The notes beneath the pieces were generated by a model. It did not search any database and was not told the origin of the DNA. It saw only the letters and a list, made by a program, of their open reading frames with translations. A DNA stretch of 64,000 nt from Saccharum officinarum (Eukaryota > Streptophyta > Magnoliopsida > Poales > Poaceae): positions 67,347,737 through 67,411,736 of the forward strand of contig CM036170.1 of NCBI GenBank assembly GCA_020631735.1, written 5' to 3'. The position numbers and the translations under genes are program-made. Shown here piece by piece: positions 55,232 through 64,000 of this stretch (position 1 is the stretch's first letter; every line of letters begins with the position of its first letter).

Positions 55232-56939
55232 GCCCACGTAGTCACAGCGTCGAGGAGTTGGACGTTGAGAGTAGACCGAAACTCCGTGAAGACTGAAGCT
55301 AGCAAGCCTTTTGGTGAAGATGTCGGCGAACTGAGACGTCATCGGGACGGACGCGGACAGCTCTAAGGGTCACTCGTTCTCGAATGAAGTGAAGATTAAT
55401 CTCAATGTGCTTGGTACGCTGATGCTGAACGGGGTTGGAAGACATGTAGACGGTGCTGATGTTGTCACAATAGATCAAGGTGGCTTGGCGCAGAGGTGTA
55501 TGCAGCTCAGCTAGGAGCCGGCACAACTAGGAGGCCTCAACAACAGCATTGGCAACAGCACGATACTCAGCTTCTGCACTGGAACGGGAGATAGTGTCCT
55601 GGCGCTTGGAGGACCAAGAGATCAAGTTGTCACCAAGAAACACAACATAACCCAAAGTGGACTTTACGGGTGTCGATCGGGGCAGCCAGCCCAATCAGCA
55701 TCGGAGTAGACCACAAGCTCAGACTGAGTAGAGGCGCGCATATGAAGACCCAAGTCCAAAGTGCCACGAACATAGCGCAGAATGCGCTTCAATGCTGCAA
55801 GATGAGGCTCACGGGGATCACGCATGTGGAGGCACACCTGCTGAAGAGCATATGCTATATTCGGTCATGTGAAGGTGAGGTACTGCAAAGCGCCAACAAG
55901 ACTGCGAAAGTCAGTAGGATCAGCAATAGGAACAGCATCAACAGACAACTTCGGGTTAAGGTCGACCGGAGTGGAACACGGCTTGCAGTCAACCATGCTA
56001 GCGTGATCCAAAATGTCCAACATGTACGGGTGCTATGACAAGAATAACCCTGAGGAGGTGCGTTGAACATGCATGCCTAGAAAATGATGGAGCTCACCTA
56101 AGTCCTTCATAGAAAATTCCTGTTGAAGTGCTGCTATGATGTGACAAAGCAGTTCCGTGGAGGAGGCAGTGAGCACAATATCGTCCACATACAAAAAGAG
56201 ATATGCAATGTCGCTGCCACGATGGAACACGAACAACGAAGTATCTGTCTTGGCCTCCACAAAACCCAAGCGAAGAAGGAAATTGGCGAACCGACAGTAC
56301 CATGCACGGGGCGCCTGTTTGAGCCCGTAAAGAGACCAATTCAAATGACACACGAAGTCTGGACGAGAAGAATCCTCAAAACTCGAAGGCTGGGCACAAT
56401 AGACTGTCTCTGAGAGGTGCCCGTGAAGAAAAGCGTTCTTCACATCAAGCTAATGCACTGGCCAGTGGCGAGAGACGACAAGAGAGACACTGTTTGGACC
56501 GTAGCAAGCTTTACAACGGGGCTAAAAGTCTCATCATAGTCAATGCCTAGACGCTGAGTGAAATCCCGAAGAACCTAATGGGCTTTGTAGCGCTCAAGTG
56601 AGTCATCTGCCTTGAACTTGTGCTTGAACACCCACTTGCCAATCACCACATTGGATCGAGATGGCCGTTGACGAGATCCCAAGTGTGGTTGGCAAGAAGT
56701 GCCGAGAACTTCTCCTGCATAGCTGCACGCCAATTTGGGTCAGCAAGAGCGGCACGGTAAGTTCGCGGGATGGGTGACAGCGGGGCCGCCTGGAGGAGCA
56801 CCGGGATCACCAGTTGTCGAAAACCAGCCTTCCCTCGCGTCTTCATGGCATGCTGGTTCGCCACGGGAGCGATGGGGACGGCCCGAGCAAGAATCGGCAT
56901 GCCCGGAGCTGCCGGCAGTGCCCCAGCCTCAGCGACCAA
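55232..56939 (-). pseudogene. Copia pol fragment: RT (RVT_2) and RNase H
   Basis: The minus strand reads SPIPRTYRAALADPNWRAAM, QEKFSALLANHTWDLV (entry to the RT domain). Then come a first-finger remnant, MKNAFLHGHLSETVYC, LYGLKQAPRAWY and the catalytic FLYVDDIVLTAS, then MKDLGELHHFLGM. RNase H follows with LIYCDNISTVYMSSNPVQH and TKHIEINLHFIRERV. Several stops and shifts break it. Confidence 0.8.
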
Positions 56940-57128
56940 GAAAGTAATAGAGATTGCGTGGAATATTAGATTAGACTGATTGAGAGGCCTATGCAAGATC
57001 TCGTGGCTTATAGAAACAGGACCAAACCAGATCTCCTCATATCTCTCTAACCATCTATAGGGCTGGCCGGCTACCAAGCGCAGGCCCATACCATATACAT
57101 ACGCAAGTCATACATGTACATGCTAACA
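56940..57128 (-). repeat. 5' LTR of the deleted copia element (truncated at its inner end)
   Basis: 189 bp; the inner end lacks the last two bases of the LTR and passes straight into pol coding sequence (LVAEAGALPAAPG). Confidence 0.7.
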
Positions 57129-57133
57129 GAAAC

Positions 57134-57882
57134 CGTTACATGTTAGCATAGGATTAATCAGTAGCTGATAGTATTATCTAGCTGTGGTAAATAGGTATTG
57201 TGGCTTTTTGCCGATGACCTCTGCTGCTTCTGTGCAGATAGATTTAACCACCCTTCTCGTTCCTAACATAATGAAGAAAAAGGGACAAATATATTTGTGA
57301 GGGAATTACGAATATACAAAATATATATTTTATCTGCTGTATACGAAAGAATAGAAAATAAATATTGTTTTTCTTTAAATCCATGATAAGCCTCTGATTA
57401 AAAAAACTATTTCTACTCGAAGTGCAGCGAAATGGAATAGATAACAAAACATGAAAGGGGACAAACTATGTAATGATTCTAAGGTTAGCATACCACAGAG
57501 TCAAGCACTAAAGTGAGTGTCTTTGTAGTTGTTATGATCTGTGAGTTTGGAGTATTCAACCTACAGTTTCTGAGAAGTCAAAGGCCAAGTTATTGTCCAA
57601 AACTCCAAATGATTACCGTCCAGAGCAGAAAGCGTAGAAGACATAATCCAAATGGATGAACGTAGCTGGAGTAATGAACAAAACAATATATTCTTGGTGT
57701 ATAGATTTACATATATTTTCCCTCTATTTGGGGTTCTTTGCATATGTACACTTGTATATTTGTTCCTTTCGGCCTTGGAATAGAGTACAACAGAAATCAG
57801 CATCTATGTTGTAAACCATAAAGTTTGCAAAATGAACTGTGCTACCACAGATTTTTTGACAAGTTGCAACTAATTGTCTCCT
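57134..57882. other. AT-rich spacer, no gene seen
   Basis: Only short ORFs without domains. It ends where the ACTAG-repeat copy starts. Confidence 0.4.
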
Positions 57883-58010
57883 ACTAGTCTGTCAACCCTT
57901 GTTCTCACATGGGTTAGAATCATATTGGTTAATACATTCGACTAATAAAAAATATTTATATTGGATTGTATGTTTTTTCTCTTTGCTCATTTTCTAACAC
58001 AATAGGTATA
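57883..58010. repeat. Second, truncated copy of the ACTAG...CAACCC repeat family
   Basis: ACTAGTCTGTCAACCCTTGTTC followed by GGTTAGAATC and ACTAATAAAAAATATTTATA parallels 36533-36660. The copy is cut off at 58011 by the gypsy LTR. Confidence 0.5.
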
Positions 58011-61000
58011 TGTAACACCCTAAAATTTTGAAAAGAAGAAAAGTAGGAGAAATATGATTTTTGTATAATTTTGTGAGCATGCAAATTTAGGATAATAATA
58101 ATTTTTATAAATTTAAAATCAAATATAAGGGTAGAAACATGATTGAGCATTCATGCTGCTGCATTTGAAGTTTTGTATTGAGTGGTTTAAATTAAATTCA
58201 AATTTGATTTGAAAATCATTTGAAAAATGAATTTGAATAATTGGAAAAAAGGGAAGAGAAATACTATTCACTTGGTTTTCGGCCCGTTTCGGCTGCCTTG
58301 GCCGCGGCCCAGTCCCGCGCCCCCTTCGCCCGCGTGGGCCAAGCCCAGCCACCGCGGCCCGCCAAGCCAGCGCGCGGCCGTTCCCCCTCCGAGTCGCCGA
58401 CATGTGGGACCCACCGGTCAGCGACACCTTCCCCTTTCATTCTCCTTCCTCCGGCGCTTTCCAAAAACGAACACCGCCGCCTTCCTCTCTCTACCGGATA
58501 CGGAGATCGAATCCATCTTCGAATCCTTCCCTTTCCTTGCTTCCGCGTGCCCCCGGGCTATAAAAACGGAACCCCCGCGTCTCCCCGCTCCACATTCACC
58601 CACAAATCGCAGCCCCAATACCCTGTGGTGGCTACGCCCGAAGCACCGCCCTAGCCGCCCGCCTCTCCGAGCCGCATGCTCTCCTTGCTTCATCCCCGGC
58701 CACGATTCTGCCCTAGGTGAGTTCGCCATGCTTCGGTCTTCCTCCCCGTGCTCTCCGCTTGCTGAATGATGCCGGGAATCGAGGTTTTGCGGTTTCCAGT
58801 CATGGCGCCGCCGCGGGATGTCGCCGTCGGGGCCGTTGCCGGCCGGAGCGCCGCCCGGATCTCCCCCGATCCGATCGGAACCGTCCGTTTTAAATCGGAC
58901 GACTGCTATTTGACGATACCGGTTCGGCCGGCAAATTTGTTAAAGAGTCCCTGAGGTTTTTAAGTATATAACCCGCGATCCAAAGCGTAATCTGGAAAAT
59001 ACATTTTGATTTATTGAAAACGTAATTCGTTTCGGTAATTGAAAAATACGCTTTCTGATATTTACAGTTTTGCCACTGAGTTTGTTTTAGTCATAAATTA
59101 TCCGTTTTAACTCCGATTTGATCCATTCAAATTGCGTTAGATTCGTATTTGCGGGCTCTACATGATGATAGAACTGTACAGTAGGTTTGAGATAATTTAT
59201 TTTCGAGTTTATATTAAAGTAATTATTTATCTATAGGAAATCTTAGAAAATTCATATTTTTTACGTTTTAAATCCAAATTTCGTGATCTTTATGTCTATG
59301 TGATCGTAGTAACGTGTAGAAGAGTTTTACAAACTTGTTATACTGTTAGTGTTACTGTTGGTTGGGTTTTCTATTTTTAAGTTCCGATGTGAGATTTAAT
59401 CTATTACTTTAATAAAGTAGATCTTGTTTAAATCATATCTTCTACGTTTTAGATCCGTTTTAGCTCATTCGAGTTGCGTTAGATTGATAGCAACGAGATC
59501 TACGCGTTAGTGACAGTATTTACCATATTATTAATTCTGAAATTTTATTGTTTAAATCATATCTTGATTAATAATTATGCCACTGGGTTTTGTAAATAAA
59601 ATATGAATTGTTTTACTTTAGTTTTATAATTTGAATCTAAATTTGACTTAATTCCATATATAGTATTTATAAAATATCTTATATATAAAACACATGAAAC
59701 TAATAGTTTTATATTTTCTTCTATGAGAAAATCTTTCGGTAGATGTATCTTTTCAACCGTAGCTCTGATTAGTGTGCTTTTCGCGTCTGTGTGTTCGTAG
59801 CAATGCGTAGAACATCTTTAAAACCTTTTCACATATTGTTTCATATGTTTGGTGTACTGTTCTAATTTAGATCTATTGTTTGCTTCGTGTATGATTGTAT
59901 GGATGCTTGTGTGGTGATTTATGATTTCGTCCAGTCGGTGAGATATACGTGGTTATCAAGAAGAAGAAGAAGAACGTTGAAGATTAAAGCTTACCGAAGG
60001 ATCGGTGTTTAAGGCAAGTATAGCATGGGATCATCCTTGTTTCCTATTCACCTTTAATATACTTAATTCATATGCATGTGTCTACCTTGTTACCATTAAG
60101 GATATCCTAGCTTTTGTATCTTGTACCTTGACACCCATGGGACATTGCATTGGGTAGTATTTATGCTAGTGCTCAAGATAAATAACTATGATCTGTAACT
60201 TGACTAATGGTATATGCAATAAACATTTAAAAGATGCTTTATAGCAACATGGCTCAAGGGGGCTAGAGCATGGGGTATTTTTGGTGCTCTAGTTTCTCTC
60301 CTTAAGGACTTATCTGTAAGCGAACATCCGGGACTTACAGTACAACTGTAAGGGCTATATGGCTCTGGCTTTATCTCAGTATGAGGACCTTTTCTAGCTT
60401 GTTAGAGGTTACCCTTGTGGCGCAAATGGGGTAAAGCAGACTGTGGATCCCTGCGTGGTGTATCACACGGACTGACTTCGGAAACCTAGCGGCCCTAACT
60501 TGTTAGACGAACCTTTGAAAGGCTTCATAGTGAACCCTGCCTGCTCACCTTGGGAGTGTTTTGGGGATTGGCCGCCTCGGGCATATGGGTAATCACGACT
60601 CACAGTGAAAGTGTACAACCTCTGCAGAGTGTAAAACTGTTATAACAGCCGTGCTCACGGTCACGAGTGGCCTTGGACCCTTACAGAATAAATGATGAAC
60701 ACTGATGATAATGATAACACTGATGATATTGATGTTCACTAATGATTATTGTTTCTTGCTATACATTATTCTCGTTTACATGATCATGAGGTTATTTGGG
60801 ATTTTGGTAAACTTGTTGCTACTCAACTGCTAAAAAGATGACTCACTAAAAGCTATTGCAGTAAACCCGTGTCAAACCTTTTGAGCCGCATGAACCCCAT
60901 GTTATATTTGTTGAGTTCGACATGGACTCACTCTTGCTATTTCCCCACATCTCAGGAAGGGTACCAGACTGTTAGATTCTGGAATTGTTAGGCTTGTGAT

Positions 61001-61093
61001 CAACCAGTTAGTTTGATCCTGGAGTGAAGGTTGCACCCGGTGTTCGGAGTTGTCTTTCCGCTGTGTTGCTCTTTAAGGTATACTTTATACTAT
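58011..61093 (+). repeat. Gypsy-type LTR, 3' end truncated by the copia insertion
   Basis: Starts TGTAACACCCTAAAATTTTG, the standard opening of this LTR type, with a GC-rich zone (58260-58870) containing CTATAAAAAC (TATA, ~58559). A long AT-rich tail follows with motifs typical of grass gypsy LTRs (TTGGCCGCCTCGGGCATATG, GACATGGACTCACTC). No TG...CA end is seen before the copia LTR at 61094. The protein-like ORF at 58227-58769 is incidental GC-rich sequence. Confidence 0.6.
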
Positions 61094-61534
61094 TGAAAGC
61101 ATCTAGGCCCCGAGGTTTGGTTTCGGCAATTGATGACAACGCTTTATTACCATGACTAACGTGTGTTTTGCAGAAACTTTGGTAAGTTAGGTCATGGAGG
61201 TTTTAACTGCTTTGGGCACCATGGTATTCATGCCCCTTGATGGAAATCGTTTCGGTTTTCAAAAGAGTGACGTCAAGATTAAGGACGGTTAGTTCCGGAT
61301 GTCGAGGTGTTGAGAGACATTTGGAATAGTCGTTAGGATCTTCGTTTTTCTCTTTTGGCCGTACTATAAAGGGGGGCATGAGCGGGTAGCTTGACCTAGG
61401 CGAGTCCTATGTTTAGGTGTGGTGCACACTTGTTAAACTTGGCGCTAGGCAGCTCAAGAATAGCTCAAAGTTTAGTTGGAAGCAACTTGGTTCAAGTTGT
61501 GACGCGTTTCGGAGAGTTTCGGGTTGTTTTCCCA

Positions 61535-61940
61535 TGACCGGACGCGGTCCTCGGCATGACCGGACGCGTTCGGTCAGTACAGTTCCGCGGCTAGGGTTTT
61601 AGCTCTGAACACCGGACGCGGTCCTCGTAAGGACCGGACGCGGTGGTCAGAAGTCAACACGTGTCACTTGAGAGAAACACCCGATCGGACGCGACCTGGG
61701 TGTGATCGGCGCGTCCGGTCACAGTCCAGTAAGGTCCAGAGACGATCGGACGCGTCCGGTCATCACCGATCGGACGCGGTCGCGCGTTCGGTGCGAGTAC
61801 AGTATGCTCCCTGCACGATCGGACGCGTCCGGTCACCCCTGACCGGTGCGTCCGGTCACTCAGTTGTTTTTTGGTTTTCGACCGTTACGAGCGACCGGCG
61901 CGTCCGGTCAGTACGACCGGCGCGTCCGGTCAGCTCGAGT
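61535..61940. repeat. Cluster of about a dozen imperfect GC-rich palindromes in the LTR
   Basis: Half-sites GACCGGACGC / GATCGGACGC and complements GCGTCCGGTC recur near 61540, 61556, 61612, 61641, 61683, 61707, 61743, 61769, 61818, 61843, 61891 and 61914, often fused into an 18-bp palindrome. CpG-dense within a moderate-GC LTR, 40-450 bp upstream of the TATA box. Confidence 0.8.
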
Positions 61941-61983
61941 TTTGCTGAGTCAGCAGGTAACGGTTCGTTTTGTCTGTGGGGTG

Positions 61984-61991
61984 TATAAATA
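61984..61991 (+). promoter_or_regulatory. TATA box of the SIRE-like LTR
   Basis: TATAAATA in GTGTATAAATACATCC, placed where the R region would start downstream, directly after the palindrome cluster. Confidence 0.6.
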
Positions 61992-62702
61992 CATCCCCAC
62001 CACCTCTTTTAGAGGTCTCTTGCTCATTTGATCAGCTGATAAACACCTTTGGAGTGCAAGGTAGTGCAAGAGCACTAGTGAGGATAGAGATTTGAGAATC
62101 AAAGCTTGAGAGTTCCTCACTTGCGATTAGAGAGTAGCAAGTGTGCATCCACTTTCTCATTTGGGCTCGTAGTGGTCAAGTGAGAGTTCTAGCTTGTTAC
62201 TCTTGGTGATCGCCATCACCTAGACGGCTTGGTGGTGATTGGGAGTTTGGTGATCATCCGGCGGAGCTTGTGGATGACCCAACTCATCTTATGAGCGGTT
62301 GTGGGTGATTCACCGCGACGGAGTGTCAAAGAATCAACCCGTAGAGAGCACTTGATCCTTGCGCGGATCAAGGGGGAGCTACACCCTTGCGCGGGTGCTC
62401 CAACGAGGACTAGTGGGGAGTGGCGACTCTCCGATACCTCGGAAAAACATCGCCGTGTTCCTTGCCCCTTTACATTCAAGCATTTACATTCTCGTATTTA
62501 CTTTCATTGCTTGTTTACATTCCTAGACTTGCCATGCTAGACTAGGATTGGAAACTAGGGTGCAAAACTTTGTATCGGTAGACTCTCTAGGAACACAAGT
62601 AGACACTAGGGGTGAATTCCGGCTTGTAGGATTTATTTCTTGCATCTAATTTTTAGAAAAGCCCAATTCACCCCCCCTCTTGGGCATCTTGATCCTTTCA
62701 AT

Positions 62703-62714
62703 TGGTATCAGAGC
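62703..62714 (+). promoter_or_regulatory. Primer binding site of the SIRE-like element
   Basis: TGGTATCAGAGC, a perfect complement of the initiator-Met tRNA 3' end, two bases after the LTR. Confidence 0.9.
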
Positions 62715-62753
62715 CGTGTTGCTCTATTTTTAGGCTTTACCGCCTAGAGCAAG

Positions 62754-63933
62754 ATGTCTAATGGGGAAGGACCACCTCCCACTTTTGAGGGAGACGATTT
62801 TCCATATTGGAAAATTCGTATGGAGGCGTACCTCGAAGCCATAGATGTTGGGTGCCTTAGAGCCGCAACCGAAGGGCTTCCCCCATAAGGGATCCCGCTA
62901 ACCCAAGTGGTGACGAGGAGAAGTACGACCGGTGGAATGCAAAGGCCAAAAATGCACTCTACCGGGGCTTAGGCAAAGATATCTTCAATCACGTGCGTAA
63001 TGCAAAGAACGCTCATGAATTGTGGGAAAATCTTTATGCTCTCCATGAGGGAACTAAGAGTGAGCGTGAGGAACGCTATCACATAGCCTTAAAGAAAATT
63101 AATTCTTTTGAGATGCTTCCCAAAGAAAGTGCTAATGACATGTACACTCGCTTGAATGTTCTTGTAGAGGACCTCAATGCTCTTGGGCTCACCAAAATGA
63201 GCCAATCGGATGTTGCAAGGAAGATCTTGAGTGTGCTTCCCGTTGAGAAGTATGGACACATTGTCACCGTGCTTCACCAAAGTGATCTTTCCACCGCAAC
63301 ACCGACTCAAGTTTTAGGGAAAATCAATGCTCATGAGATGTACATGCATATCTCTCCGGAAGAGGGCTCATCATCTTCCAAGAAGAAAGACTTGGCCTTC
63401 AAAGCTAGTCATGACAAGAAGAAGAAGAAGAAGGGCCAAGCCATGATGGTGCAAGAAAGCTCAAGTGAAAGTGATGTTGATGATGAATCACTTGCACTCA
63501 TGGTGAGAAAGACCACCAAGATGCTAAAGAAGCTTAACAAGAGTGGCATCAAGTTCGATGGCAAGAAGAAGAAATTCTTCACAAGTAGCAAGAGAAAGCC
63601 AATCTCGGAGATGGATTGCTACAATTGTAGTGAACTTGGCCACCTAGCTCATCAATGCCCTAGACCACCAAAAGACAAGTACAAGAACAAGAACAAGGGC
63701 AAGAAAAATGATTCAAGTGATGAAGAAGAAGAGAAGAAGAAGAACAAGCCATACAAGAAGAAGGATGGCAAGAAGAAGGAGTTCCACAAGAAGAAGAAGG
63801 GAGGAAAGGCATACATTGTTGGTGATTGGCTCACCGACATTGAATCATCATGTGAGTCCTCCGAAGATGAGAGCGATGATGAGAAAGAGAAGGTTGCCGC
63901 ATTTGTGATGGGGCCATCTGTAAGGTCCAAATA
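62754..63933 (+). pseudogene. SIRE-like copia gag with CCHC knuckle, one frameshift
   Basis: Starts MSNGEGPPPTFEGDDFPYW with the copia gag entry (WKIRMEAYLEAIDVG). A one-base loss near 62886 gives TAA 62886-62888. The frame then continues as NPSGDEEKYDRWNAKAKNAL and HELWENLYALHEGTKSERE to the knuckle CYNCSELGHLAHQCP (intact ligands), followed by Lys/Glu-rich tracts. The last few residues before the stop at 63931-63933 come from the sequence inserted at ~63919. Packages element RNA in the family. Confidence 0.82.
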
Positions 63934-64000
63934 GGCTAGAGGGGGGGTGAATAGCCTAATTAAAACTTCTACAAGAATTACTTAACCACGAGTTAGTACG
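63919..64000 (+). mobile_element. Start of another LTR-like insertion in gag, cut by the window end
   Basis: Gag similarity ends abruptly and sequence changes to TGTAAGGTCCAAATAGGCTA followed by a G-run and GAATAGCCTAATTAAAAC. It begins with TG, as LTRs do, and this wording is familiar from grass retroelement LTRs. The target duplication and far end lie outside. Confidence 0.45.

Larger units (their letters stand above)
55017..57128 (-). mobile_element. Internally deleted Ty1/copia element with intact target duplication
   Basis: LTR-like ends 55017-55231 and 56940-57128 (minus-strand TGTTAG...TTTCA) are flanked by GAAAC on both sides (55012-55016, 57129-57133). The 1.7-kb interior holds only the region just before RT, RT and RNase H of copia pol. 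The 5' LTR joins coding sequence directly, with no PBS, gag, protease or most of integrase. Either it lost them after insertion or it inserted as a deleted form using another element's enzymes. It lies just upstream of the NLR and may have displaced its promoter. Confidence 0.78.
61094..62700 (+). repeat. 5' LTR of the SIRE-like copia element
   Basis: 1607 bp with inverted ends TGAAAGCATC / GATCCTTTCA. It carries a TATA box at ~61984 (GTGTATAAATAC) and, just upstream of it, a cluster of GACCGGACGCGTCCGGTC-like palindromes. Confidence 0.85.
61094..63918 (+). mobile_element. SIRE-like Ty1/copia element, 5' portion (LTR, PBS, gag)
   Basis: A 1.6-kb LTR (TGAAAGCATC...GATCCTTTCA) is followed by PBS and a Lys-rich gag. 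LTR size, PBS and gag layout match the SIRE/Maximus lineage. The interior is cut at ~63919 by another LTR-like sequence, so pol is not in the window. Gag has one frameshift. Confidence 0.82.

Noticed and set aside
58227..58769. 180-codon plus-strand ORF
   Set aside because: Lies in the GC-rich promoter zone of a gypsy LTR; no domain.
63409..63930. Minus-strand Phe/Ser-rich ORFs
   Set aside because: Antisense of the Lys/Glu-rich gag.

Overview
The window looks like nuclear DNA from a grass, probably a panicoid such as the sorghum/sugarcane/maize group. Three things point that way: plant gene families with grass-style exons (ABCB transporter, U1-type zinc-finger protein, CC-NBS-LRR), dense nested LTR retrotransposons primed by initiator-Met tRNA, and Tourist/Stowaway MITEs. 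The genus is inferred from style only. No rRNA gene, complete tRNA gene or CRISPR array was seen.

Layout. 1-9201 (minus): an eight-exon fragment of an ABCB/MDR-type ABC transporter. It carries an in-frame stop and a small deletion, and its third intron holds nested DNA transposons. 9202-14153: its upstream flank, a Stowaway MITE and a worn gypsy LTR on the plus strand. 14154-28773 (minus): a complete Ty3/gypsy chromovirus-type element with ~3.98-kb LTRs, PBS, PPT and near-matching target duplications. It carries an extra ORF upstream of gag, then gag, protease, RT, RNase H, integrase and a chromodomain. 29372-35023 (minus): a U1/matrin-type zinc-finger gene whose ~4.4-kb first intron contains a hAT element with a nested long-TIR element. 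35163-41870: AT-rich, repeat-filled spacer. 41871-43468: a small non-autonomous LTR element encoding three IQ-like calmodulin-binding motifs. 44259-54791 (minus): a CC-NBS-LRR pseudogene split by a full-length L1-type LINE at 45685-52363. 55017-57128: an internally deleted copia element just 5' of the NLR. 58011-61093: a gypsy LTR. 61094-63918: the 5' LTR and gag of a SIRE-like copia element, followed by the start of another LTR-like sequence.

The standout observation is in the gypsy element. The extra ORF upstream of gag (24001 to 22991, minus strand) begins with a near-copy of the histone H3 N-terminal tail. It keeps Lys4 and Lys9 in context (15 of the first 18 residues after Met match), then shows a globular stretch, a coiled coil and an Asp-rich acidic tail. 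The same element carries a chromodomain-like module at the end of its integrase, the class of fold that reads methylated H3 tails. Writer/reader mimicry or self-recognition is a testable inference. This copy is dead, with many nonsense codons, so function must be sought in intact relatives.

All three host-type genes are damaged or suspect: a stop and deletion in the ABCB gene, a frameshift in the zinc-finger gene, and stops, frameshifts and a LINE in the NLR. Several indels lie in homopolymers, so sequencing error must be excluded for those.
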